NCBI RefSeq assembly: GCF_000735605.1
Contig: NZ_JPKG01000019.1
Span: forward strand, 1 to 64,000
Direction of reading: 5' to 3'
DNA: 64,000 nt
Source of the DNA: Allobosea sp. LC85
GTDB lineage: Bacteria > Pseudomonadota > Alphaproteobacteria > Rhizobiales > Beijerinckiaceae
Position numbers and translations under genes: made by a program
The notes under the pieces: model-generated
The model's database searches: none
Told to the model about the DNA's origin: nothing
The model's input: only the letters and a program-made list of their open reading frames with translations
Shown here: piece by piece, positions 24,819 to 33,127 of the stretch
Layout: every line of letters starts with the position of its first letter
Numbering within the stretch: position 1 is the stretch's first letter

Positions 24819-26819
24819 TCAGGCCCGGGCCAGCAGCTTGCTACGCGAATCCTCCTCGCGCAGAACGGTCTCTGCCGGGATGTGAAAGTCGCGGTCGTAA
24901 TTGAAGCTGTGCGTAATCACGCTCGCCACCACGCCCACGAAGGTCAGGGCCGCGAGCCACCAGACGTGCCAGATCAGCGCGAAGCCGCAAAGCGTCGCCA
25001 ATCCCGCGATGATGACCCCGGCCCCGGTGTTCCTCGGCATGTGGATCGGCCGGAAACCGGCGAGCGGGCGCTGATACCCGCGCTTCTTCATGTCGGACCA
25101 CGAGTCATGATCGTGGATCACCGGGGTGAAGGCGAAATTGTAATCCGGCGGTGGCGAGGAGGTCGACCATTCCAGCGTGCGCCCGTCCCAGGGGTCGCCG
25201 GTCGTGTCGCGCAACTCGTCGCGACGGATGATGCTGACCGCGATCTGGATGAGGAAGCAAAGGATGCCGAACAGGATCAGCACCGCGCCGATTGCCGCGA
25301 TTACGAACCAGATCTGCAGCGAAGGGTCCTCGAAGCGGTTCAATCGCCGCGTCACGCCCATCAGGCCGAGCACATAGAGCGGCATGAAGGCGACGTAGAA
25401 GCCGACGACCCAGAACCAGAAGGAGAGCTTGCCCCAGAACGGCTCGAGCCTGAAGCCGAAGGCCTTCGGAAACCAGTAGGCAATGCCGGCGAAGATGCCG
25501 AAGACGACGCCACCGATGATGACGTTGTGGAAATGCGCAACCAGGAACAGGCTGTTGTGCAGCACGAAATCGGCCGGCGGCACCGCGAGCATCACGCCGG
25601 TCATACCGCCGATGACAAAGGTCAGCATGAAGGCGACGAGCCACATCATCGGCAGTTCGAAGCGGATGCGTCCGCGATACATCGTGAACAGCCAATTGAA
25701 GATCTTCGCGCCCGTCGGGATCGAGATGATCATCGTCGTGATGCCGAAAAAGGAATTCACGCTGGCGCCCGAGCCCATTGTGAAGAAATGGTGCAGCCAG
25801 ACGAGATAGGACAGGATGGTGATGACCACCGTCGCATAGACCATCGAGGCATAGCCGAAGAGCCGCTTGCCGCAGAAGGTCGAGGCCACTTCCGAGAAGA
25901 TGCCGAAGGCCGGCAGGATCAGAATGTAGACCTCGGGATGGCCCCAGATCCAGATCAGGTTCACGTACATCATCGGGTTGCCGCCGAGATCGTTCGTGAA
26001 GAAATTGGTGCCGACATAGCGATCAAGCGTCAGCAGCGCGAGCGTCGCCGCCAGGATCGGGAAGGTCGCGACGATGAGGACATTGGTGCACAGCGACGTC
26101 CAGGTGAAGACGGGCATCTTCATCATGTCCATGCCGGGCGCGCGCATCTTGACGATGGTCGCCACCAGATTGACGCCGGAGAGCGTGGTGCCCACGCCCG
26201 CGACCTGCAGCCCCCAGAGGTAGTAGTCCATGCCCACCCCGGGCGAGTAGGCGGCGCCTGAGAGGGGGGGATAGGCAAGCCAGCCGGTCGTGGCGAATTC
26301 GCCGATGAAGAGCGAAGTCATCACCAGCACGGCGCCACCCACCGTCATCCAGAAGCTGAAATTATTGAGGAAGGGGAAGGCGACGTCCCGTGCGCCGATC
26401 TGCAACGGCACGACAAAGTTCATCAGTCCCGTGACAAAGGGCATCGCCACGAAGAAGATCATGATGACGCCATGGGCGGTGAAGATCTGGTCATAATGAT
26501 GCGGCGGCAGGTATCCCTCGCTGCCGGCAAAGGCGATCGCCTGCTGGCCGCGCATCATCAGCGCGTCAGCGAAGCCGCGCAGCAGCATGATGACGCCCAG
26601 GATCATGTACATGATCCCGATCTTCTTGTGGTCGACGCTGGTGAACCACTCGTTCCAGAGATAGCCCCAGGCCTTCATCCGCGTGATCAGCACGAGGAGC
26701 GCAAGGCCGCCCAGCACCACGACACCAAAGGTCGCAACCAGGATCGGCTCATGCAGCGGCAGCGCTTCGAAGGTGAAACGGCCGAACACCAGCTTCCACC
26801 ATTCGGGATAGGAGGTCAT
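24819..26819 (-). CDS. cyoB: Cytochrome o ubiquinol oxidase subunit I
   Basis: A 666-residue membrane protein, the catalytic subunit that reduces oxygen and pumps protons. Metal and heme ligands are visible: the low-spin heme His in [11 protein letters not shown], the Cu(B) set WGHPEVYI with the cross-linked Tyr and VWLHHFFT, and the heme ligands in [10 protein letters not shown]. The proton-path residues in [16 protein letters not shown] are conserved. The length and the extra terminal spans are typical of bo3-type quinol oxidases. It lies between cyoA and cyoC with short gaps. Confidence 0.95.
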   Translation of the reverse strand: MTSYPEWWKLVFGRFTFEALPLHEPILVATFGVVVLGGLALLVLITRMKAWGYLWNEWFTSVDHKKIGIMYMILGVIMLLRGFADALMMRGQQAIAFAGSEGYLPPHHYDQIFTAHGVIMIFFVAMPFVTGLMNFVVPLQIGARDVAFPFLNNFSFWMTVGGAVLVMTSLFIGEFATTGWLAYPPLSGAAYSPGVGMDYYLWGLQVAGVGTTLSGVNLVATIVKMRAPGMDMMKMPVFTWTSLCTNVLIVATFPILAATLALLTLDRYVGTNFFTNDLGGNPMMYVNLIWIWGHPEVYILILPAFGIFSEVASTFCGKRLFGYASMVYATVVITILSYLVWLHHFFTMGSGASVNSFFGITTMIISIPTGAKIFNWLFTMYRGRIRFELPMMWLVAFMLTFVIGGMTGVMLAVPPADFVLHNSLFLVAHFHNVIIGGVVFGIFAGIAYWFPKAFGFRLEPFWGKLSFWFWVVGFYVAFMPLYVLGLMGVTRRLNRFEDPSLQIWFVIAAIGAVLILFGILCFLIQIAVSIIRRDELRDTTGDPWDGRTLEWSTSSPPPDYNFAFTPVIHDHDSWSDMKKRGYQRPLAGFRPIHMPRNTGAGVIIAGLATLCGFALIWHVWWLAALTFVGVVASVITHSFNYDRDFHIPAETVLREEDSRSKLLARA

Positions 26820-26860
26820 GGATCCCTCGTCTCGCTAGCGGCGACCATCACGGACGCGGT

Positions 26861-27943
26861 TCAGTTGGCGACGCGGGCGACGGCGCCCGCGGTGCCGTAG
26901 ACGTCGGCGGGCGTGCAGATCGCCGTGACGAAGGGGCGCGGCGGCATCGGCTGCCCGCCCCGACGTAGGCTCTTGTCGTATTCGAGCGCCATGACGGTCG
27001 AGATACCCTCCTTGCCGCCGCCGCCCTTGGCATCCATCGCCATCATGTCGCGCGTGCACATCCTGGCGCGATCGACACACCTATTGAGAATCGCTTCGAA
27101 GAGATCCGGCGCGACATCGCGGAACTGCCGCGCCGCCTCGCGCTCGCTGGGGCGCTCCAGCACGAGATACTCATCACGCCCGAGTGGCCCGCCCTTCTCG
27201 CGCGCGGCCCGGGTCCAGTCCTCGAAGCCCTGGCCGTCAACGCCATGGAATCGGAAGCGCATGTCGGAGAAGCCGGCGCCGCTGTAATTGGCCGAGAAGC
27301 CTTCGAAATCGCCGGGATGATTGATCACGGCGTTGAGCTTCGTCTGCATGCCCGGCATGGCGTAGATCTGCCCGGCCAACGCCGGGATGAAGAGGGAGTT
27401 CATGACCGTGGAGGACGTGATCCGGAACTCGATCGGCTGATCGACCGGCGCGACGACCTCGTTGAGCGAGGCGATGCCCTGCTCCGGGTAAAGGAACAGC
27501 CACTTCCAATCGAGCGCCACGACCTGGATGACCAGCGGCCTTTGCGGCGGTGCGTTCTCGCTCATCCTTGCAGCGGCAGCCGGCTTCGCCGCGCTGATGC
27601 GCCCGAGCGGTCGGTAGGGATCGAGCAGATGGGTGGCCATCCAGGTGATCGCGCCGATGACGATGACGATCAGCAGCGGCACGGCCCAGATCACCACTTC
27701 GAGCGGCAGCGAATGATGCCAGTCGGGATCATAGGTCGCATTGGCCGAAGCGCGATAGCGCCAGGCGAAGAACACCGTCAGCGCCATCACCGGCACGATG
27801 ATGAGGAGCATCAGCGCCGTGGAGGTCAGCAGGAGGTTTCGCTGCTGCACCGCGACATCGCCCGAGGGCGACAAGAGCACCATCTGGCAGCCGCCGAGCA
27901 CGGCAAGAACAGGCAGAATCGTTAGAAACCGAAGGATCCGCAA
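26861..27943 (-). CDS. cyoA: Cytochrome o ubiquinol oxidase subunit II (lipoprotein)
   Basis: A 360-residue protein with a lipoprotein signal (LTILPVLAVLGGC, lipid Cys at about 19), two membrane spans and a periplasmic cupredoxin domain. The loop where cytochrome c oxidases carry Cu(A) reads SSTVMNSLFIPALAGQIYA and SANYSGAGFSDM with no Cys-His set, so quinol is the electron donor. I chose the TTG at 27943 because GGGAGG precedes it and it places the lipobox correctly; a GTG at 28003 is possible but adds a poor leader. The C-terminal tail (NRCVDRARMCTRDMM and beyond) is long. First gene of cyoABCD-surf1; no cyoE heme O synthase gene is present. Confidence 0.93.
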   Translation of the reverse strand: MRILRFLTILPVLAVLGGCQMVLLSPSGDVAVQQRNLLLTSTALMLLIIVPVMALTVFFAWRYRASANATYDPDWHHSLPLEVVIWAVPLLIVIVIGAITWMATHLLDPYRPLGRISAAKPAAAARMSENAPPQRPLVIQVVALDWKWLFLYPEQGIASLNEVVAPVDQPIEFRITSSTVMNSLFIPALAGQIYAMPGMQTKLNAVINHPGDFEGFSANYSGAGFSDMRFRFHGVDGQGFEDWTRAAREKGGPLGRDEYLVLERPSEREAARQFRDVAPDLFEAILNRCVDRARMCTRDMMAMDAKGGGGKEGISTVMALEYDKSLRRGGQPMPPRPFVTAICTPADVYGTAGAVARVAN

Positions 27944-28126
27944 GAGACTCGAGACCTCCCTGCCGCCGGAACAACCTTCTCTATTCCCGTTCCTTCCCGC
28001 CACCCATCAGGCAATCTGTCCCATTGCGAAGGTTTGACGGGTATCTTCGATCCACCGTATCCATTTGCATGAGGTGCGGGCAAGCCCGTACGATCCGACC
28101 TGCCCGATAGCGAGGGGTTCCCGGTC

Positions 28127-29452
28127 ATGAGCGCTGAGGCAGCGAACCATACATCGGGTCACCTGACAGACGAGCATGGGCGCGACCATGTCTCGCCCGG
28201 CGAGATCGCGATTGGCGTGATCATCGGCCGTACCTCCGAATATTTCGACTTCTTCGTCTTCGGCCTCGGCTGCGTTCTGGTCTTTCCCGAGCTGGTGTTC
28301 CCCTTCGCCGACCGACTGACCGCGACGCTCTATGCCTTCGCGATCTTCGCGCTCGCTTTCGTTACGCGCCCGATCGGCACAGTGCTGTTCATGGCGATCG
28401 ACCGTCGCCACGGCAGGGCAGCCAAGCTGACCGTTGCGCTCTTCCTCCTCGGCGGCTCGACAGCCGCCATCGCCTTCCTGCCCGGCTATGCCACGATCGG
28501 CATCTGGTCCGGCATCATTCTCGCGATCTTCCGCCTCCTGCAGGGCATCGCACTCGGTGGGGCCTGGGACGGGCTGTCCTCCCTGCTCGCCCTCAATGCG
28601 CCCGCCGGCCGCCGCGGCTGGTACGCCATGCTGCCGCAGCTCGGTGCACCGCTTGGCTTCATCCTTGCCGCCGGGTTGTTCGCCTATTTCGAAGGCTTGC
28701 TGTCGAGGGGAGATTTCCTCGACTGGGGCTGGCGCTACCCCTTCTTCGTCGCGCTGACGATCAATGTCGTGGCGTTGTTCGCGCGGCTGCGGATGGTCGC
28801 AACCCACGAGTTCGCCGAGCTCATGGAAACCCGCGAACTCATGCCCATGCCGGTCCTCGAATTGGTCAGGGCACGCGGCAGCACGCTTATCCTGGGCGCC
28901 TTCGTGCCATTGGCGAGCTTTGCGCTCTTCCACCTCGTCACCATCTTCCCGGTGAGCTGGATCAACCTCTTCACCGAACGCTCGGTTTCGGAATTCCTGA
29001 TGGTGCAGGCAGCCGGCGCCGTGGTTGGCTTCGGCGCGATCGTCACCTCCGGTTTGATCGCCGACCAGATCGGTCGCCGCAACACGCTCCTTGTCTCCGG
29101 CGGGATGATCGCCCTCTTCAGCCTGTCGAGCATCATCGCCCCCCTGCTCTTCGGCGACAGCCTGGCGGGGCAGACAATCTACGTGATCATCGGCTTTGGC
29201 CTGCTTGGACTTTCCTACGGCCAGACTGCCGGCGCCGTGGCTTCGAGCTTCGGGACGCAGTACCGCTACACCGGCGCAGCGCTGACCTCGGATCTTGCCT
29301 GGTTGCTCGGCGCCGGCTTCGCGCCACTCGTGGCGCTGACCGTGTCGAGCCAGTTCGGGCTGGCCTGGGTCGGCGTCTATCTGCTCTCGGGCGCGCTCTG
29401 CACGCTCGCCGCACTGGGGATCGATCGACGGCTTGAGGGGCGTTACAGCTGA
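28127..29452 (+). CDS. MFS transporter, metabolite:H+ symporter (MHS) type
   Basis: A 441-residue membrane protein with 12 predicted spans. The family signs are EYFDFFVFG in span 1, TRPIGTVLFMAIDRRHGRAAKL in the loop after span 2, and FRLLQGIALGGAWDG in span 4. MHS carriers take up organic acids, betaines or amino-acid-like solutes with protons; the substrate is unknown. It is divergent from cyoA across about 180 bp, so both promoters share that gap. No catabolic partner adjoins it. Confidence 0.85.
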   Translation: MSAEAANHTSGHLTDEHGRDHVSPGEIAIGVIIGRTSEYFDFFVFGLGCVLVFPELVFPFADRLTATLYAFAIFALAFVTRPIGTVLFMAIDRRHGRAAKLTVALFLLGGSTAAIAFLPGYATIGIWSGIILAIFRLLQGIALGGAWDGLSSLLALNAPAGRRGWYAMLPQLGAPLGFILAAGLFAYFEGLLSRGDFLDWGWRYPFFVALTINVVALFARLRMVATHEFAELMETRELMPMPVLELVRARGSTLILGAFVPLASFALFHLVTIFPVSWINLFTERSVSEFLMVQAAGAVVGFGAIVTSGLIADQIGRRNTLLVSGGMIALFSLSSIIAPLLFGDSLAGQTIYVIIGFGLLGLSYGQTAGAVASSFGTQYRYTGAALTSDLAWLLGAGFAPLVALTVSSQFGLAWVGVYLLSGALCTLAALGIDRRLEGRYS

Positions 29453-29562
29453 ACCAGTTGCGGCGCGAACGACGTTTGCCTTCCGAGAAGGAATTCTGTC
29501 ACTCGCAATTTCGGTACCGACCTTGAATGATCCCGAACGGGGGCAGCCGTTCGGGCTCGCGG

Positions 29563-29769
29563 CTAACGTGTCGCGCGACGTGTCGCGCGCACCACGGTCG
29601 GAGCCGTTACCGCGCCGGCCGCCCCACCAACGACCGCGCCAACCGGGCCACCAACAAGTGCCCCCGTTCCCGCTCCGGCGGCAGCCCCGCCGATCCGCTG
29701 CCCGGTCGTGTTGCAAGCGCCCGTCGCCAGTGCGGTGAGAACCAACAGCGTCATCACTGAAACCTTCAT
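29563..29769 (-). CDS. Small glycine-zipper lipoprotein-like protein
   Basis: A 68-residue protein. The N-terminal signal (MKVSVMTLLVLTALATGAC) ends in a Cys suited to lipid attachment, though the box is not ideal. It is followed by a Gly/Ala-rich repeat (GAAAGAGTGALVGGPVG, AVVGGAAGAV) like outer-membrane glycine-zipper proteins of the YMGG/OmpA-linker kind, and a basic end. GAGGA precedes the ATG at 29769. It is convergent with the MHS transporter. The role is unknown; envelope location is inferred. The 320 bp to its right show no gene I can support. Confidence 0.6.
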   Translation of the reverse strand: MKVSVMTLLVLTALATGACNTTGQRIGGAAAGAGTGALVGGPVGAVVGGAAGAVTAPTVVRATRRATR

Positions 29770-30091
29770 CGCGCGTCCTCCTGAGTGTGCAACGTCCGTA
29801 GACGGCGGCCGTTCCACTCCCCCGGGCTATCCGGGTGGAATTAGCGGGAGTACACCGACGGCACTTCCTCGGCGTCGCCACGAGGGATCGACAGTCCATC
29901 GGTCGCGTGAAGTCTGCAACGCGTTGAGGGAGCTCCTGGCCCGGCGCGCCTTTGCGCTGCCGTTCTTCTGCACCCATTCGATTTCCCAACAGATCTCGAA
30001 GGAGCGGCTCGATGCTGCCATGATGGCAACATTCTACGCGAGGTAGCGATCCACCTGATATCCAGGCCGGCAACAAGAAAGCGGGCGCGTC

Positions 30092-30577
30092 ATGAGGGAA
30101 GAAATCAGCATCGCCGACGCATACCGCAGGGGCCGCACAGTGTTCATGGGGGTGGAGTTGCTCGTCGCCCCCGGCGCACTCGTACCGCGACCGGAGACGG
30201 AGTTGCTCGGCACGACCGCGGTCGATCTTCTGCGTCGAATGGACTTGCCGGCGCCGCGAGTGGTCGACATGTGCTGCGGGGCGGGCAATCTCGCATGCGC
30301 GATCGCGCGCCGCGTGTCCGGTGCGCGTGTCTGGGCGAGCGATCTCACCGATGGATGCGTCGAGGTCGCACGCTGCAACGTCGCTCATCTTGGCCTGGCC
30401 GACCGAGTGTCGGTATTTCAGGGCGACACGTTCGGTGCCCTTTCAGGCTTGAGGCTCGAGGGTTCGATCGACGTCATCGTCTGCAACCCGCCCGGCCAAC
30501 GCCGGCGCTCGACGGTCCCTACCGTCAGCTACACCACGAGTTGGGACACGACCCTGTTCCAAGGTTCCAAAGCCTGA
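30092..30577 (+). pseudogene. Truncated PrmC/HemK-like methyltransferase
   Basis: The first 135 residues match Gln-N5 or related class I methyltransferases: GVELLVAPGALVPRPETELL, the SAM loop VVDMCCGAGNLACAIA, ASDLTDGCVEVARCN and the catalytic DVIVCNPP. The family motif is NPPY followed by an IS-rich segment and 100 further residues. Here the frame changes right after NPP to GQRRRSTV and soon stops. In the next frame a fragment with LDGPYRQL can be read, which suggests a frameshift followed by loss of the 3' part near 30540. The product would lack the substrate pocket. The following 200 bp to 30777 hold no recognisable gene. Confidence 0.65.
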
Positions 30578-30776
30578 AGGCCCATTGCAAAATCGGCTCT
30601 AAGAAAGCTGTAAAATCGAAGCTCCAACAGGAGCCCAGGAGTGGCGCGCCACTCGGGATATTGATGGGCACTGTAATCGTTAGGAGATTCGGCGCCAGCG
30701 AGAGGATCAAAGGTAAAGTATAGTTTGCTGGGCTGCATGAAAGAGGCCTCTCTCCGCTCATATCAAAGCCAGACGG

Positions 30777-31286
30777 TCATTTGCTGCCCGGCTGTCGCAG
30801 AGCAACTTCTCCGCCAAGAAGAGCCACCGCCCGCACGATACTCCTTAAACAGATGCGGCGGGTGGAGCGCTGAAAATATTGCCCCGTCCCGGCCTTTCTA
30901 TCGAGATCGCGAAGCGAGAAGCCGACTTCGGCAGCCCGAGAACGAATGTCGCGCAGGGCGAGGCAGTCGAAGGCGATCAACTTGGGACGACGTTTGGGCA
31001 ACCCTATATGCTGCGCCTTACCGAGGTATTGGCCTGGCCTCAGATCGGGAAAAAGCCTCGTGAGTTCATCATTCGAGGCTCCGTCCCGGAAGGCGGCAGT
31101 CAGCCGTGAAATCTCCGGTGCCGTCCAAATGTGACGACGTCGAGCGATGTCAAGCCGACGCACGCGGTGGCGGATGGCGGAATAACTCCTCCACGGAAGA
31201 AGCTGCCGGATGGCCTCGTAGTTGGGATAGAGCAGAATGACCGCGAAATCTTCGATGCCCTGCCATGCAGCGCAACCGTTCGTCAT
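30777..31286 (-). CDS. Myb/SANT-like repeat protein, downstream paralogue; function unknown
   Basis: A 169-residue basic protein. It has two helix-turn-helix-like repeats: LYPNYEAIRQLLPWRSYSAI with HRVRRLDI (about 20-47), then WTAPEISRLTAAFRDGAS with GKAQHIGL (about 54-97). A C-terminal region follows with GTGQYFQRS and RAVALLGGEV. The same order of parts occurs in the upstream protein, so the two genes are old tandem duplicates. Its ATG overlaps the upstream stop (ATGA), so both are translated from one message. Such repeats usually bind DNA. No nuclease or enzyme motif is visible. I do not recognise a named family. Confidence 0.6.
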   Translation of the reverse strand: MTNGCAAWQGIEDFAVILLYPNYEAIRQLLPWRSYSAIRHRVRRLDIARRRHIWTAPEISRLTAAFRDGASNDELTRLFPDLRPGQYLGKAQHIGLPKRRPKLIAFDCLALRDIRSRAAEVGFSLRDLDRKAGTGQYFQRSTRRICLRSIVRAVALLGGEVALRQPGSK

Positions 31287-31906
31287 GATCTGCTCGTTTG
31301 CGGTGATAGGTGATCCAGATCGGCTCTGTCATGTCGCCAGCTCACCGTTGGTTCGCAGCCCAAAAGTTCGACCGCGCGCGTGAGAGCTCGCCAGTTGCAG
31401 TAACGAGGAGAGCGGAAATAGCCCTTCGCCCCTGTCCAAGCATCCATGTCCGTCATCGAGTGCCCCTGCGCGAACGCGTATTGGCGAACGCTGTCGACGA
31501 AAGGAAGGCCGGTCATCCGGAGCGGCCGTCGCGGTCGCCGGATTCGAAGGCGGCCGGCCTTCCGCCAGATCTGCTGCTTGGTTCTACCGGGAAAGCCTTC
31601 GACGAGGCCAGCCGTGGTGACAGGTGTCCGGTATAGCGTGCGCAGGAGTTCCACTTCCTGCTCTGACCAGATCCGTCGCGGTGTGATCAAGCCGAGGGAG
31701 CGCGCCTTGTGCTGGATCGCCACCTTGCTTCTCCGGACCAGTGCCAACGCAATGGCCTGCCTGTCTGGATAGAGGCCCCGAAGCGCATCGAATTCCTCAA
31801 CCGTCCAGACAGGATATCCTGCAATCGTCCTGCCGGTGAGAGCGATATGGCGAAGGATCGCGATCCTGCCGTTGAAGCCGCACTTGCTTGCTTGGGAGAG
31901 ATGCAT
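31283..31906 (-). CDS. Myb/SANT-like repeat protein, upstream paralogue; function unknown
   Basis: A 207-residue very basic protein. Repeat one is WTVEEFDALRGLYPDRQAI to HKARSLGL (about 34-74); repeat two is WSEQEVELLRTLYRTPVTTA to RKAGRLRI (about 80-122). Then comes a C-terminal domain with GAKGYFRS and RAVELLGCE, matching GTGQYFQRS and RAVALLGGE in the downstream paralogue. W-x-x-x-E at the start of each repeat and the spacing resemble SANT/Myb-like or GcrA-like DNA-binding helices. The ATG at 31906 follows GGGGG; the upstream in-frame ATG at 31999 is possible. The next 290 bp up to the LysR stop carry no clear gene. Confidence 0.6.
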   Translation of the reverse strand: MHLSQASKCGFNGRIAILRHIALTGRTIAGYPVWTVEEFDALRGLYPDRQAIALALVRRSKVAIQHKARSLGLITPRRIWSEQEVELLRTLYRTPVTTAGLVEGFPGRTKQQIWRKAGRLRIRRPRRPLRMTGLPFVDSVRQYAFAQGHSMTDMDAWTGAKGYFRSPRYCNWRALTRAVELLGCEPTVSWRHDRADLDHLSPQTSRS

Positions 31907-32197
31907 CCGGAACCCCCTGTCGGGGACATGAAATCGCAGCTCCCTGTCAAGGATGTGACGCCAAGCCAATTTCCAGCGCGTCGGTGGGCGCCATCGCAAG
32001 CTGTCGAGCGACTTAACACGCGCCTGGCTGCCCTCGGCAAAATGCGCCCCGGGCTGTCTTCTCCACGGGCTTCGTCACGCCAGAGGGGTCGAACTGGCGG
32101 AAGCCTGGGCCAGTGACGCGGAGATTATGGCTCAGCTTGAGCACGCGACCGATCGCTTCAGGCCCGTCGAACTTCAAATGAGCCCTGATAGTTCGAA

Positions 32198-33106
32198 TCA
32201 GGCGATATCAAGCCACCAATCGCGCCGTAAGCGGCTGCGGATGAAGTCGATAAAGGACACGACCTTGGCCGGTACGAGCTTAGGAGACGGATAGACCGCG
32301 TGGATTTCCTGCTCCTGAAGCGCGTAGTCAGTCATTATCTCCACAACACGCCCGGTGCGGAGCGAAGCAGAGACGACATAGCGGGGCAGGATCGCAACGC
32401 CGAGATTCGCCGTCGCCGCCGCCAGGATCGTGCTGAGATTATTCGATCGCAGTCGTCCCCTGACCGGAATGGAGTACCGCTCGCCCGAGGGGGAGCACAG
32501 GCGCCAGATGTCATCGCCCTGTACGCTCGAATACACGAGACAGTCTCGCGCGGACAGCTCCTCTGGCGTCCGGACGATGCCGCTCCGAGCCAGGTACTGC
32601 GGAGATGCGATCATCACCCAGGGATTGACGCCGATATAGCGCCCGCCAAGCGAAGAATCCGCGAGCTTGCCGAGTCGAACCGCAACATCGACTCCTTGCG
32701 CAACGAGATCGACATAGGTGTCCTCGCAGCTGAGGTCGACGCGCAGATCTGGGTTCCTTTCGCTGAATTCGATGAGAAGCGGCGCAAGGACGCGGCGGCC
32801 GAAAGCGACGGAGGTGCCGACCCGCAGGGCTCCCACGAGCCGGCCTTGCGTCGCGCTGATGATCCCGTCCGCCTCCTCGAGCTGCCGCAAGATTGTTTTG
32901 CACTTCTCGTAATAGAGTGCGCCGATCTCGGTGACGCTGATGCCGCGGGTGTTGCGGTTGAGCAGCCGCGCGCCGAGTGTCCGCTCGAGCGACGCCATGT
33001 GTTTCGTGACACTCGGCTGGCTCATATTGAGATCGCGCGCGGTTTTTGAGAGGCTGCCGGTCTCAACGCAGCGGGCAAAGATTTGGATTCCAGTCAACCG
33101 GTCCAA
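32198..33106 (-). CDS. LysR-family transcriptional regulator
   Basis: A 302-residue regulator. The DNA-binding helix-turn-helix is at about 5-65 (FARCVETGSLSKTARDLNMS, then VTKHMASLERTLGARLLNR), followed by the linker and the two-lobed ligand domain (LRVGTSVAFGRRVLAPLL, DVAVRLGKLADSSL). It belongs to the group with short DNA-binding parts typified by CrgA-like proteins. A TTG start at 33106 has GAGGAG upstream. It lies 21 bp downstream of the hydantoinase stop on the same strand and may regulate that cluster, though LysR genes next to targets are more often divergent. Confidence 0.88.
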   Translation of the reverse strand: MDRLTGIQIFARCVETGSLSKTARDLNMSQPSVTKHMASLERTLGARLLNRNTRGISVTEIGALYYEKCKTILRQLEEADGIISATQGRLVGALRVGTSVAFGRRVLAPLLIEFSERNPDLRVDLSCEDTYVDLVAQGVDVAVRLGKLADSSLGGRYIGVNPWVMIASPQYLARSGIVRTPEELSARDCLVYSSVQGDDIWRLCSPSGERYSIPVRGRLRSNNLSTILAAATANLGVAILPRYVVSASLRTGRVVEIMTDYALQEQEIHAVYPSPKLVPAKVVSFIDFIRSRLRRDWWLDIA

Positions 33107-33127
33107 GGTGCGCTCCTCACTCGCACT

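Noticed and set aside
24237..26261. A 674-codon open frame on the plus strand
   Set aside because: It is the mirror of cyoB and cyoC, which have all expected ligands. The translated sequence is low-complexity charged residues.
29827..30021. Small minus-strand frame between the lipoprotein and the methyltransferase fragment
   Set aside because: No ribosome site, no homology and no conserved pattern; overlapping frames of similar size exist on the other strand.
28007..30388. A 793-codon open frame on the minus strand
   Set aside because: It lies antisense to the MHS transporter, the lipoprotein region and the methyltransferase fragment, is full of Asp/Glu/Gln/Arg/His without any fold pattern, and such frames are expected opposite G+C-rich genes.
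30777..33106. Idea that the 31-kb paralogue pair belongs to a prophage or defence island
   Set aside because: No phage structural gene, integrase, nuclease, methylase or toxin was found around the pair; only a broken metabolic gene and a LysR regulator.
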